The notes beneath the pieces are model-generated. The model did no database searches and was not told where the DNA came from. It saw only the letters and a list, made by a program, of their open reading frames with translations. This document shows positions 22,997-30,734 of a DNA stretch of 64,000 bases, piece by piece (the stretch's first letter is position 1; the number at the start of each line of letters is the position of its first letter). The translations under genes and the position numbers were made by a program. This DNA is from Streptomyces fulvoviolaceus (GTDB lineage: Bacteria; Actinomycetota; Actinomycetes; Streptomycetales; Streptomycetaceae), in NCBI RefSeq assembly GCF_000718165.1, contig NZ_JOEY01000012.1, positions 1 to 64,000 of the forward strand, in the 5' to 3' direction.

Positions 22997-24261
22997 TGTA
23001 CGACCTGCTGGTGGTGGGCGCGGGCCCGTACGGCCTGTCCATCGCGTCCCACGCGGCGGCGGCCGGTCTGAGACTGCGCGTCTTCGGCCGGCCCATGGCG
23101 TCCTGGCGCGACCACATGCCCCGCGGCATGTTCCTCAAGTCGGAGCCGTGGGCCTCCAACCTCTCGGATCCCGGGGCGCGTTGGCGGCTGGACGTGTACT
23201 GCGCGGGCCAGGGCGTCGCGGCCCGGCACGGGGAGCCGATCCCGGTGGAGATGTTCGCCTCGTACGGCCTGTGGTTCGCCCGCAACGCCGTGCCGGAGGT
23301 GGACGAGCGGTCGATCGTCCGGATCGCGGGCGTTCCGGGCGGCTTCGAGGCGGTGACGGAGGACGGGGAGATCCTGCATGCCCGCACGGTCGCCCTGGCC
23401 GTGGGCGTGCTGCCCTTCGTCGAAATCCCGGCCGCCCTGCGCGAGTTGCCCCCGTCCCTCGTCTCGCACAGCAGCCACCACAGCAACCTCGCCCGCTTCC
23501 GCGGCCGGGACGTCACGGTGATCGGCGGCGGCCAGGCGGCCCTGGAGACGGCGGCCCTGCTCGCCGAACAGGGCGCCCGGGTACGGGTGTTGGTCCGCGC
23601 CGACGGACTGATCTGGAACGACGTCCCGCCGCCCTGGGAGCGCCCCTGGTGGCAGTCGGCCCGCTCCCCGCACAGCGGCCTCGGCTGCGGCTGGCGCAAC
23701 TGGTTCTACTCCGAGCGCCCCGGCCTCTTCCACCGCCTCCCCGAGTCCACCCGCGCCCACATCACGGCCACGGCCCTGGGCCCCGCGGGCGCCTGGTGGG
23801 TGCGCGACCGGGTGGAGGGGAGCGTCGAGGTGCTGCTGGGGCAGGAGGTCACCGCGGCCCGTGAGACGGGTGCAGGCGTACGGCTGGACGTGGTGAGCCG
23901 TACGGGCGAGGTACGGCCTCTCGACACCGAGCACGTCGTCGCCGCGACGGGGTTCACCGCGACCTGTGAACGCCTCGGACTGCTCTCGGACGACCTGCGC
24001 GGGACCCTGGCCACCGTGACCGACGGTTCACCGGAGATCGGGCACGACTTCGAGTCGTCCTGTCCCGGACTGTTCATGGCGGGCCTGGTGACGGCGTCCG
24101 GCTTCGGCCCGGCGATGCGGTTCGTGCACGGGGCGACCTACACGGCGGGGGCGCTGGTGCGCGGGGTGCGGCGCAGGCTGCGGACCGGGCAGCCCGGTGG
24201 TGCGATTCCGGTGCCGGGAAGCCGGGACCGGCGCGCGGCGACGGACGCGGTACGGCGCTGA
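22996..24261 (+). CDS. FAD-dependent oxidoreductase/monooxygenase-like
   Basis: The 421-residue flavoprotein has two dinucleotide folds: GAGPYG at residues 8-13 for FAD and VIGGGQAALETAALLAEQGA at about 174 for NADPH. Between them it has SWRDHMPRGMFLKSEPW, and near the end HVVAATGFTATCERLG and CPGLFMAGLVTASGFGP, as in NAD(P)-binding lysine/ornithine monooxygenase-like enzymes. It is probably an N- or C-hydroxylating monooxygenase or a related oxidase acting on the product of the ATP-grasp partner. It is translationally coupled to that gene (TGATG). No carrier-protein or transporter gene is attached, so this looks like a compact two-gene tailoring unit. Confidence 0.8.
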   Translation: MYDLLVVGAGPYGLSIASHAAAAGLRLRVFGRPMASWRDHMPRGMFLKSEPWASNLSDPGARWRLDVYCAGQGVAARHGEPIPVEMFASYGLWFARNAVPEVDERSIVRIAGVPGGFEAVTEDGEILHARTVALAVGVLPFVEIPAALRELPPSLVSHSSHHSNLARFRGRDVTVIGGGQAALETAALLAEQGARVRVLVRADGLIWNDVPPPWERPWWQSARSPHSGLGCGWRNWFYSERPGLFHRLPESTRAHITATALGPAGAWWVRDRVEGSVEVLLGQEVTAARETGAGVRLDVVSRTGEVRPLDTEHVVAATGFTATCERLGLLSDDLRGTLATVTDGSPEIGHDFESSCPGLFMAGLVTASGFGPAMRFVHGATYTAGALVRGVRRRLRTGQPGGAIPVPGSRDRRAATDAVRR

Positions 24262-24269
24262 CGGGGCGC

Positions 24270-24298
24270 GGGTGCCGGGCCCTGGACGCCCGGCACCC
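24270..24298. terminator. terminator between flavoprotein gene and chpA
   Basis: GGGTGCCGGGC (24270-24280) and GCCCGGCACCC (24288-24298) make a perfect 11-bp stem with a 7-nt loop, between two convergent stops. Confidence 0.8.
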
Positions 24299-24304
24299 GA
24301 CGCA

Positions 24305-25255
24305 CTACCGACGGGACGCGGCTCGGCCTCGTCGGTACAGGACGGCCCCGCCCGCGATCATCGCGGCGCTGACACCCGAGGCTGCCAGCATGGCCTCGCC
24401 ACTGCCCGTGTCGGGCAGGTGCGGCGGCGGACCGGTGGGCGGCGGGGTCTGGTCGCCACCGGGGGGCGGGGGCGTCGTGGACGGAGGTGTCTGGTCGCCG
24501 CCCGTGGGAGGCGGCGTCGTGGACGGGGGTGTCTGGTCCCCACCTGTGGGCGGGGGCGTCGTGGACGGAGGTGTCTGGTCCCCACCCGTGGGAGGCGGCG
24601 TCGTGGGCGGTGTGGTCGGCGGCTTCGTGGGCGGTGTGGTCGGCGGCTTCGTGGGCGGTGTGGTCGGCGGCTTCGTGGGCGGCGTGTGCGGCGGCTTCGT
24701 CGGAGGCGTGTCCCCGTATCCGCCACCGCCCGACGTGTCACCGCTGTCGCAGTCGTCGCCGTAGGCCGGGTTCAGCGCGGCGATCACGTCCGCGGTGTCC
24801 CCGCACACGTTCACCGGCACGTCGACCGGCGCCTGCGCGTTGTTGCCGGAGCCTGCGCCGGGCGAACCGTGCGTCTTCCCGCCCGCCGAGGAGCCGGACG
24901 CGCCCTCGTCGTCGCCGTACCCGTAGTCGTACCCGTGGTCCGAACCGTAACCGTGGTCCGAGCCGTAACCGGAGCCGTGGCCGCCGTGGTGCGATCCGTC
25001 CTTGTGCGAAGACGAGCCGTTCGCGCAGGAGTTGCCGAACGCCGGGTTCAGCGCGGCGATCACGTTCACGGAGTTGCCGCAGGCGTTGACCGGCACGTCG
25101 ACCGGCGCGGACACGCTGTTGCCGGACAGCACGCCGGGCGAATCCTTGGCGGTCGCGTTCGCGTCCGTGTCCGCGAGGGCGGAACCGCCGCACAGGGACA
25201 GGATGCTCGTCGCGGCGGCGGCCGCGACCATTCCCCTGCTCAGGGTCTGTCGCAA
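24305..25255 (-). CDS. chpA: long chaplin with two chaplin domains and LPDTG sorting signal
   Basis: A 316-residue wall-anchored chaplin: signal peptide to Ala28, chaplin domain 1 (39-78, Cys59 and Cys77), a Gly/His/Tyr/Ser-rich link (80-128), chaplin domain 2 (130-170, Cys151 and Cys169), a Pro/Thr-rich wall-spanning stalk (183-278), then LPDTG at 280-284, a hydrophobic helix (288-307) and a basic tail YRRGRAASRR. Sortase would link it to peptidoglycan so the domains seed chaplin film at the wall surface. Long chaplins of S. coelicolor carry LAxTG, as I recall; here the second residue is Pro. Domain 2 is more divergent (CGDTADVIAALNPAYGDDC). The chpA name follows its place next to chpD and the rodlins. 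Confidence 0.9.
   Translation of the reverse strand: MRQTLSRGMVAAAAATSILSLCGGSALADTDANATAKDSPGVLSGNSVSAPVDVPVNACGNSVNVIAALNPAFGNSCANGSSSHKDGSHHGGHGSGYGSDHGYGSDHGYDYGYGDDEGASGSSAGGKTHGSPGAGSGNNAQAPVDVPVNVCGDTADVIAALNPAYGDDCDSGDTSGGGGYGDTPPTKPPHTPPTKPPTTPPTKPPTTPPTKPPTTPPTTPPPTGGDQTPPSTTPPPTGGDQTPPSTTPPPTGGDQTPPSTTPPPPGGDQTPPPTGPPPHLPDTGSGEAMLAASGVSAAMIAGGAVLYRRGRAASRR
24428..24706 (-). repeat. tandem repeats encoding the ChpA stalk
   Basis: Two repeat blocks code for the stalk. At 24602-24706 a unit of about 24 bp gives TKPPTTPP-type octapeptides four times. At 24428-24601 a 42-bp unit gives the 14-residue TPPPTGGDQTPPST four times (Asp at 226, 240, 254, 268). Copy number is likely to vary between strains. 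Confidence 0.85.
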
Positions 25256-25285
25256 TCTCGTTGTCTTCCTGCTCGAAGAAGTGGG

Positions 25286-25326
25286 AAAAGCCGGCCTTGA
25301 ACGAATGGAAGACGTCCAAGGCCGGC
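25286..25326 (-). terminator. hairpin with T-run between chpD and chpA
   Basis: On the minus strand GCCGGCCTTG and CAAGGCCGGC (25326-25317 and 25299-25290) form a perfect 10-bp stem with a 17-nt loop, followed at once by TTTT. It is an intrinsic terminator in form and lies 35 bp downstream of the chpD stop and 30 bp upstream of the chpA ATG, so it may end chpD or act as attenuator for chpA. Confidence 0.75.
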
Positions 25327-25360
25327 CATGACACAGCCGAGCGGCTGGTGCGTTACGTCG

Positions 25361-25588
25361 TCACTTGTTGACGCACTCGTTGCCGAACGCCGGGTTCAGC
25401 AGCGCGATGACGTTGACCGAGTTGCCGCACACGTTGACGGGAACGTGAACGGGAACCTGGACCACGTTCCCGGAGAGGACACCCGGGGAGCCGAAGGCGG
25501 CGCCCTCGGCACCGGCGTCGGCGAAGGCCGGGGCGGCCATTCCGAGGGCCATGATCGCGCCCGCGACGACAGCAGCGGTCTTCTTCAT
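25361..25588 (-). CDS. chpD: short chaplin ChpD
   Basis: A 75-residue chaplin: signal peptide MKKTAAVVAGAIMALGMAAPAFA (to 23) and one chaplin domain with GSPGVLSGNVVQVPVHVPVN, Cys54 and Cys72, ending FGNECVNK. It is all but identical to ChpF over the domain. The ATG at 25588 follows AGAAGGGAAA; an upstream in-frame start at 25663 has no such site and would spoil the signal peptide. It lies between chpA and rdlA on the same strand, the order found in S. coelicolor, which gives the name. Confidence 0.92.
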   Translation of the reverse strand: MKKTAAVVAGAIMALGMAAPAFADAGAEGAAFGSPGVLSGNVVQVPVHVPVNVCGNSVNVIALLNPAFGNECVNK

Positions 25589-25837
25589 GAGATTTCCCTT
25601 CTCTGCGGTCATGCCCTGTGACGGTCGAAACCGAGCGAGCACAGTCGGAACGGCTCGCACCATGACCTGCAGGCTGTAAAACGAGGGATAGACGCGCGAA
25701 GAAACTACGGAACGTGTGTCGCCGGGTATTTCACTCGAACGCCTTCACATAATTGACGCCGAAGATCCACTGCGAGGTAGAGCAGGAGAGAAAACGGTTC
25801 ACCCGGGCGGCGGAAGGAAATTGACGGTACATCAGCG

Positions 25838-25882
25838 AAAAACACCCGGACGGCCCGCTCGAAAGAGCGGGGCGCCCGGGTG
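25838..25882 (-). terminator. rho-independent terminator of rdlA
   Basis: CACCCGG (25843-25849) with CCGGGTG (25876-25882), plus an inner CCCGCTC/GAGCGGG (25854-25860, 25865-25871) around a GAAA tetraloop. On the minus strand TTTTTC follows. It starts 17 bp past the rdlA stop. Confidence 0.88.
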
Positions 25883-25898
25883 ATTTCGTAACGGCAGA

Positions 25899-26303
25899 TC
25901 AGCCGTTCTTCACACCATTGCCGGCCAGCGCCGAGATGTCGCTCAGGATGTGCGACGCCGGCTCGTCACCCTTGGCCTGCGTCGAGTTCTCGGCGCACTG
26001 CTGGTTCTGCGCGGCCGACAGGACCGGGATGTCCTGGGCCACACCCACGGCGGCGATGAGACCGACGATGCCCTGGGCGTTCGCCTTCACCGGCAGGCCG
26101 ACGCAGAGCTTGTTTGCCGTGCTCTGGACCAGCGTGGCCTGCGGGCTCATGTCGCCCTTGGTCACCGAGTTGCCGAACGCCTCGTGTGCGTCGTTGCCGC
26201 TCGCCGACGTCGTGCCCTCGTCGTTCCCGATGGCCATGGCCGGGGAAGCGGCACCGACGACGGACGCAGCAACCGCTGCGGCGGCCATTGCCTTCTTCAG
26301 CAT
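25899..26303 (-). CDS. rdlA: rodlin RdlA
   Basis: A 134-residue rodlin: signal peptide to Ala24 ([11 protein letters not shown]) and a mature part with [16 protein letters not shown], Cys67 ([19 protein letters not shown]) and Cys103 ([16 protein letters not shown]), ending [17 protein letters not shown]. Rodlins order chaplin fibrils into the paired rodlets seen on aerial hyphae and spores of Streptomyces. It diverges from rdlB across a 243-bp gap, as in S. coelicolor, and ends in a strong terminator. It is the most divergent of the three rodlins here ([16 protein letters not shown] versus [12 protein letters not shown] in the other two). Confidence 0.94.
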   Translation of the reverse strand: MLKKAMAAAAVAASVVGAASPAMAIGNDEGTTSASGNDAHEAFGNSVTKGDMSPQATLVQSTANKLCVGLPVKANAQGIVGLIAAVGVAQDIPVLSAAQNQQCAENSTQAKGDEPASHILSDISALAGNGVKNG

Positions 26304-26353
26304 TTCAGTTCCTTTCCTGGTGCATCACCACGACGCACGTTCCTGCTCTCGCA

Positions 26354-26381
26354 TCAACCAGCTCCACGGTGTTTGGTTTCG
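26354..26381 (-). promoter_or_regulatory. sigma-BldN-type promoter of rdlA
   Basis: Minus-strand CGAAAC (26381-26376), 16 bp, GGTTGA (26359-26354): each hexamer is one base off the consensus. Leader of about 43 nt. Confidence 0.55.
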
Positions 26382-26473
26382 CCACTTCACCCGATCGGGC
26401 CGGTATCCCGGCGCCATTTACCGAATCGCGGGTGCCGCGGTCGTTTTTTCACTGCGCCATCGGAGTGAAAGGG

Positions 26474-26501
26474 AGCAACCAAGCGGGCCCTGGACAGTTG
26501 A
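26474..26501 (+). promoter_or_regulatory. sigma-BldN-type promoter of rdlB
   Basis: AGCAAC (26474-26479), 16 bp, AGTTGA (26496-26501). The spacer equals that of chpG and rdlA. Leader of about 40 nt to the GTG at 26547. Confidence 0.5.
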
Positions 26502-26546
26502 CCAGAGCGCTCCGGTGGACGGGGTTTCTCCAGAAGGGACTAGCAA

Positions 26547-26948
26547 GTGATCAAGAAGGTTCTGGCATCCGCCGCGGTCGCCGCTTCCGTCGTGGGTGTC
26601 GCCTCCCCCGCCATGGCGATCGGCAACGACGACGGCACCACGTCGGCGAGCGGCAACGGTGCGCACCAGTCGTTCGGCAACTCGACCACCTACGGCAACA
26701 TGAGCCCGCAGATGGCGCTCATCCAGGGCTCGTTCAACAAGCCCTGCATCGGCCTCCCGGCGAAGGCGAACCTCCAGGGGATCGTCGGTCTCGCCGCCGT
26801 CGGCGTCCTGCAGGACGTGCCGATCCTGTCGGCCCCGCAGAACCAGCAGTGCGTCGAGAACTCCACCCAGGCCAAGGGCGACGAGCCGCTGTCGCACATC
26901 CTGGACGACATCTCGGCCCTCTCCGGCAACGGCGGCGGCAACGACTGA
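26547..26948 (+). CDS. rdlB: rodlin RdlB
   Basis: A 133-residue rodlin: signal peptide to about residue 24, then [22 protein letters not shown], Cys67 (NKPCIGLPAKANLQGIVGL) and Cys102 ([16 protein letters not shown]), ending [17 protein letters not shown]. The start is GTG at 26547 with AGAAGGGA before it. Its C-terminal half is the same as that of the third rodlin at 28193 over some 50 residues and nearly the same in DNA. It pairs with RdlA in rodlet formation in the family. Confidence 0.94.
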   Translation: MIKKVLASAAVAASVVGVASPAMAIGNDDGTTSASGNGAHQSFGNSTTYGNMSPQMALIQGSFNKPCIGLPAKANLQGIVGLAAVGVLQDVPILSAPQNQQCVENSTQAKGDEPLSHILDDISALSGNGGGND

Positions 26949-27000
26949 GCCAGTCGCACCAAGGGCCTCTGAGCCCAGGGGCTGGTTTCTGAGCTCCCGT

Positions 27001-27032
27001 CAGCGGGCCGCCGTACTCTCGGCGGCCCGCTG
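27001..27032 (+). terminator. terminator of rdlB
   Basis: CAGCGGGCCGCC (27001-27012) and GGCGGCCCGCTG (27021-27032) form a perfect 12-bp stem with an 8-nt loop, then GCTTACTTTC. It stands only 15 bp before the LCP gene start. Confidence 0.85.
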
Positions 27033-27047
27033 GCTTACTTTCTGCCC

Positions 27048-28067
27048 GTGACGATGAAGAGAACCTTTTCTTCCCTCTCGGTCGTGCTGGCTTCCACAGC
27101 CGCCCTGCTCGGCAACACCTTCCACCCCGTCCAGGCCCCCGCCCCCAAGGCGATGAACATCCTGCTGATGGGCACGGACAGCCGGGCCACCATCTCCGCC
27201 GCGGAAAAGCGCGAGTTCTACGCCGGCGGCCAGGCCTGCGACTGCACCGACGTCCTGATGGTGGTGCACGTGTCGGCCCGCAGGGACCGCGTGAGCGTCG
27301 TCAGCCTCCCGCGCGACTCCTACGCCGATCTCCCTCCGCACCGCGACGAGAAGACCGGCGAGGAACATCCGTCGCATCCCTCGAAGATCAACGGCGCTTA
27401 TGCCGAGGGCGGCGCCCCGCTCGCCGTCGCCACGGTGGAGTCGATGACCGGGATGGACTTCGACCACTACCTCCAGGTGGACTTCCGGCGCTTCATCGAC
27501 GCCGTGAACGATGTCGGCGGTGTCGAGGTGTGCACCCCGCGGACATTGCGGGACTCGGCCACCAAGCTCAATCTGAAGCCGGGCAAGCACCGGCTCACCG
27601 GCGGGCAGTCGCTGCAGTACGTGCGCTCCCGGCATGTGGACGCCAGTGCCGACCTCGGGCGGGTCCAGCGTCAGCAGCGGTTCCTGGTCGGGGCCCTGCG
27701 CGAGCTCCAGGCACGGCAGCTGCTGACCGAGCCGGTGGCGTCGGCCCGGCTGGTGAAGACGCTGCTCGGGTCCGCGCGGGTCGACCAGGGCTTCGGCGCC
27801 GGCGAACTGGTGGAGCTGGCGGCCGCGCTCAGCGAGGTGCCGGCGACGTCGACCGAGTTCGCGACCGTGCCGATCTCCGGGTTCAACGAGCTGCACCCGG
27901 AGATCGGTTCGACGCTGGTCTGGGACCGGAAGAAGGCGGACGCGATGTTCACGAAGCTGCGCGCGGACCGTCCGTTGATCAAGGTCGGCGCGAACCCCAG
28001 GCCCAAGGACCCGCCCCGGCTGGCGAACTCGGCCCCGGTCCGTGGGAGCTCCTACGCCTGCCACTGA
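27048..28067 (+). CDS. LytR-CpsA-Psr (LCP) family protein
   Basis: A 339-residue exported protein: N-terminal membrane/signal segment (about 8-24), then the LCP domain with [11 protein letters not shown] (about 36), [41 protein letters not shown] and [22 protein letters not shown]. The arginines and aspartates that bind the polyprenyl pyrophosphate are all there. LCP enzymes transfer lipid-linked glycopolymers onto peptidoglycan. The start is uncertain: GTG 27048 and ATG 27054 both lack a ribosome site, and the rdlB terminator is 15 bp away, so the message may be leaderless. Flanked by two rodlin genes, it may attach a wall polymer needed in aerial hyphae. Confidence 0.88.
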   Translation: MTMKRTFSSLSVVLASTAALLGNTFHPVQAPAPKAMNILLMGTDSRATISAAEKREFYAGGQACDCTDVLMVVHVSARRDRVSVVSLPRDSYADLPPHRDEKTGEEHPSHPSKINGAYAEGGAPLAVATVESMTGMDFDHYLQVDFRRFIDAVNDVGGVEVCTPRTLRDSATKLNLKPGKHRLTGGQSLQYVRSRHVDASADLGRVQRQQRFLVGALRELQARQLLTEPVASARLVKTLLGSARVDQGFGAGELVELAAALSEVPATSTEFATVPISGFNELHPEIGSTLVWDRKKADAMFTKLRADRPLIKVGANPRPKDPPRLANSAPVRGSSYACH

Positions 28068-28116
28068 GGGGCGCTCACCGGCTCCGTGAGTGCGCTGGGC
28101 CAATCGGGGCAAAGAC

Positions 28117-28145
28117 CGCAACCCCGGCCGGGGTTGGGCCGTTCT
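28117..28145 (+). promoter_or_regulatory. sigma-BldN-like promoter with palindromic spacer, third rodlin gene
   Basis: CGCAAC (28117-28122), 17 bp, CGTTCT (28140-28145) is a partial match to the sigma-BldN pattern. The spacer holds most of a perfect 16-bp palindrome AACCCCGGCCGGGGTT (28120-28135), which could be an operator. Confidence 0.4.
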
Positions 28146-28192
28146 CGATCATGCAGCTCCTCCCCGGAGTCCGCTTTTCGAAGGGAATGAAC

Positions 28193-28603
28193 ATGAAGAA
28201 GCTGTGGGCTACCGCGGCTATCGCCGCTTCCGTCGCCGGCGTCTCGGCTGCGGCCGCCCCCCAGGCTCTTGCCATCGGTGACGACAACGGCACGACCTCC
28301 GCGAGCGGCAACGGCGCTTCGTCGGAGTTCGGCAACTCGGCCACGTTCGGCGACATGAGCCCGCAGCTCTCGCTGGTCCAGGGTTCGCTGAACAAGCCCT
28401 GCGTCGGCCTGCCGGCGAAGTTGAACGCCCAGGGGATCGTCGGTCTCGTCGCCGTCGGTGTCCTGCAGGACGTGCCGATCCTGTCGGCCCCGCAGAACCA
28501 GCAGTGTGTCGAGAACAGCACCCAGGCGAAGGGCGACGAGCCGCTGTCGCACATCCTGGACGACATCTCGGCCCTCTCCGGCAACGGCGCGGGCAACGGC
28601 TGA
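28193..28603 (+). CDS. third rodlin (RdlB paralogue)
   Basis: A 136-residue rodlin: signal peptide to about residue 27 ([15 protein letters not shown]), Cys70 and Cys105, ending [17 protein letters not shown]. From GIVGL to the end it is almost the same as RdlB in protein and DNA, while its signal peptide and N-terminal part differ. S. coelicolor, as I recall, has only two rodlins, so this is an added copy. Of two in-frame ATGs, 28193 is taken because CGAAGGGA ends 6-7 bp before it; 28187 would abut the site. The gene has its own promoter-like motif and a strong terminator. Confidence 0.92.
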   Translation: MKKLWATAAIAASVAGVSAAAAPQALAIGDDNGTTSASGNGASSEFGNSATFGDMSPQLSLVQGSLNKPCVGLPAKLNAQGIVGLVAVGVLQDVPILSAPQNQQCVENSTQAKGDEPLSHILDDISALSGNGAGNG

Positions 28604-28620
28604 TCCTCGGATCTCCGCCA

Positions 28621-28655
28621 CGGCGGGTCACCGGTTCTCCGGTGGCCCGCCGTTT
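28621..28655. terminator. terminator between third rodlin gene and acyl-CoA synthetase gene
   Basis: CGGCGGG-T-CACCGG (28621-28634), loop TTCT, CCGGTG-G-CCCGCCG (28639-28652), then TTT: a 14-bp stem with one T-G pair. Confidence 0.9.
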
Positions 28656-28661
28656 CGCATG

Positions 28662-30584
28662 TCACTTGCGGTACAGCGCCTCGATCTCCTCCGCGTACGC
28701 CGACATCACCGTGTGCCGCTTCACCTTCAGGGACGGGGTGAGCATGCCGTTGTCCTCGTTGAACTCGCCCTCGACCAAGGTGAAGGCCCGGATCGACTCG
28801 GCGCGGGAGACGGCTTCGTTGGCGTAGTCGACGGCCTTCTGAACGTCGGCGCGCAGCCGCGGATCCCGTACGAGCTCGGTGACCGGCGTGTCGGCCGGCA
28901 GCTTGCGGACCGACAGCCAGTGAGCGATCGCCTCGGGGTCGAGGGTGATCAGGGCGGCGACGAAGGGGCGGTTGTCGCCGACGACGAGGCATTGGCCGAC
29001 CGGTGCGCGGCTGCGCAGGCGATCCTCCAGGACGGCCGGGGAGACGTTCTTGCCGCCCGAGGTGACGAGGATGTCCTTCTTGCGGCCGGTGATGGTGAGG
29101 TAGCCGTCCTCGTCGAGCGCGCCGAGGTCGCCCGTGGCGAACCAGTCGTCCTGGAGTACGGCGTCGGTGGCGGCCGGGTTGTTCCAGTACGCGGCGAAGA
29201 CGACCCCGCCCTTGACGAGGACCTCACCGTCGTCGGCGATGCGGATCGCGGTGCCGGGGACGGGTTGGCCGACCGTACCGGGGCGGGGGTCGAGCGGGGG
29301 CACGATCGTGGCGGCCGCCGTGGTCTCCGTCAGGCCGTAGCCCTCGTAGACGATGATTCCGGCGGCGTAGAAGAAGAGGCTGAGGTTGCGGTCCAGCGGG
29401 GAGCCGCCGCTGATGGCGTAGCGCATGCGGCCGCCGAGTTCCTTGCGGATACGGCGGTAGACCAGGAGGTCGTACAGGGCCCAGGCGGCGTAGCGGCCGA
29501 GGCTCGGGCCCTTGCTCCTGTCGAGGAACTTGTCCAGGTACTCCTGGCCGAAGCGGACGCCGATGCGGTCGGCGCGGTCGAAGGAGGCGGCGCGGCCGAT
29601 CTTCTCGGCGGTGGCGCGGCCGGTGGCGTGGATCTTCTCGAAGAGGTACGGCACGCCGACGAGGAAGGTCGGGCGGAACTCCTTGAGCGCCGGGCGGAGT
29701 TCGTCGGGCTTGATGCTCGGGCAGTGGCCGATCTCGATGCGGGCCATCAGACAGGCGATCTGGAGCGTGCGGCCCATGATGTGGGCGAGTGGGAGGAAGA
29801 GGAGGGTCGAGGCGACCTGGCCGGTGACCTCCTCGAAGATGGGGTGGAGCAGCTCGACCGTGTTGGCGGCCTCGGCGTGCAGGTTGGCGTGGGTGAGGAC
29901 GCAGCCTTTCGGTTTGCCGGTGGTGCCGGAGGTGTAGCAGATGGTCGCGATGGTGTCAGGGGTCAGGGCCGTACGGCGCTTGGTGACCTCCTCGTCGGGG
30001 ATGTCGTGGCCGAGGGCGACGAGTTCCGTGAGGGCGTTCGCCTCCAACTCCCATATGTGCGGGGGTTGTTCGTGGCGGGCCGTGCCCGTCGTCACCGTGG
30101 CGGTGTTCTCGGCGGTCTCGGTGACGACGTGCCGGGCGCCGGAGTCGCGGACGATCCACTCCACCTGCTCGGCGGAGGAGGTCGCGTAGACGGGGACGGT
30201 CTGGCCGCCGGCCGCCCAGATCGCGAAGTCGAGGACCGTCCACTCGTAGCGGGTGCGGGACATCACGGCGACCCGGCCGCCCGGTTCGAGGCCGGCGGCG
30301 ATCAACCCCTTGGCCACGGCGGTGACTTCGGCGGCGAAGGCGGCGGCGGTGACGGGCCGCCAGGTGTCACTTTCCTTACGGCGCAGGACTACGGCGTCCG
30401 GAGCCTCTGCCGCGTTCGTGAACGGGAGGTCGGCGGTGCTGCCGGTCGTCGCGGGCGGGGCGAGGGCCGGTGAGCTGGCCTCGCGCACGACGCCGTGTTC
30501 GTCCCTGACGGTCTCGACCTTGGCGCGGGCCGCGAGGTCGGTGCGTCGTTTTTTTGCCCGCTTCAGGTCTTTGCGTACGCCCAT
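28662..30584 (-). CDS. long-chain acyl-CoA synthetase (AMP-binding)
   Basis: The 640-residue protein is an ANL-superfamily adenylate-forming enzyme of the FadD15 type. The P-loop YTSGTTGKPKG is near 218, with YEGYGLTETTAAATI (A5 motif), DDWFATGDLGALDEDGYLTITGRKKDI (A7/A8) and a C-terminal SLKVKRHTV with the catalytic lysine region. It activates long-chain fatty acids to acyl-CoA at the membrane face. The N-terminus is notably basic (MGVRKDLKRAKKRRTDLAARA), an extension that may bind membranes. It converges on the third rodlin gene; upstream lies a copy of the dispersed GC-rich element. Confidence 0.9.
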   Translation of the reverse strand: MGVRKDLKRAKKRRTDLAARAKVETVRDEHGVVREASSPALAPPATTGSTADLPFTNAAEAPDAVVLRRKESDTWRPVTAAAFAAEVTAVAKGLIAAGLEPGGRVAVMSRTRYEWTVLDFAIWAAGGQTVPVYATSSAEQVEWIVRDSGARHVVTETAENTATVTTGTARHEQPPHIWELEANALTELVALGHDIPDEEVTKRRTALTPDTIATICYTSGTTGKPKGCVLTHANLHAEAANTVELLHPIFEEVTGQVASTLLFLPLAHIMGRTLQIACLMARIEIGHCPSIKPDELRPALKEFRPTFLVGVPYLFEKIHATGRATAEKIGRAASFDRADRIGVRFGQEYLDKFLDRSKGPSLGRYAAWALYDLLVYRRIRKELGGRMRYAISGGSPLDRNLSLFFYAAGIIVYEGYGLTETTAAATIVPPLDPRPGTVGQPVPGTAIRIADDGEVLVKGGVVFAAYWNNPAATDAVLQDDWFATGDLGALDEDGYLTITGRKKDILVTSGGKNVSPAVLEDRLRSRAPVGQCLVVGDNRPFVAALITLDPEAIAHWLSVRKLPADTPVTELVRDPRLRADVQKAVDYANEAVSRAESIRAFTLVEGEFNEDNGMLTPSLKVKRHTVMSAYAEEIEALYRK

Positions 30585-30668
30585 GGCGGCTCCCGGTCGG
30601 CGGCGTTGACTGAGGCGTTAACTTACTCGCGCGTAAGGAATGGTCAATGGGTTGCGTAGTTCGTTTGC

Positions 30669-30722
30669 TGCGGGCCGGTGGGGGCTGGTCGCGCAGTTCC
30701 CCGCGCCCCTGAAGGGGCGCCT
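30669..30722 (+). repeat. dispersed intergenic element, variant copy E
   Basis: TGCGGG at 30669, GGGGCTGGTCGCGC at 30681, then CCCCGCGCCCCT and GAAGGGGCGC. It shares both ends with the full copies but lacks their central GCGGCGGAGCCGC hairpin. It lies 13 bp downstream of the stop of the VWA lipoprotein gene. This version is, from memory, very common in Streptomyces. Confidence 0.7.
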
Positions 30723-30734
30723 CACCAAGCCCTC

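Noticed and set aside
9906..24261. Secondary-metabolite cluster centred on the exopolysaccharide locus and ATP-grasp/flavoprotein pair
   Set aside because: No PKS, NRPS, terpene or RiPP core gene is seen; glycan assembly explains 11-20 kb. The two-gene unit is kept as a separate open question.
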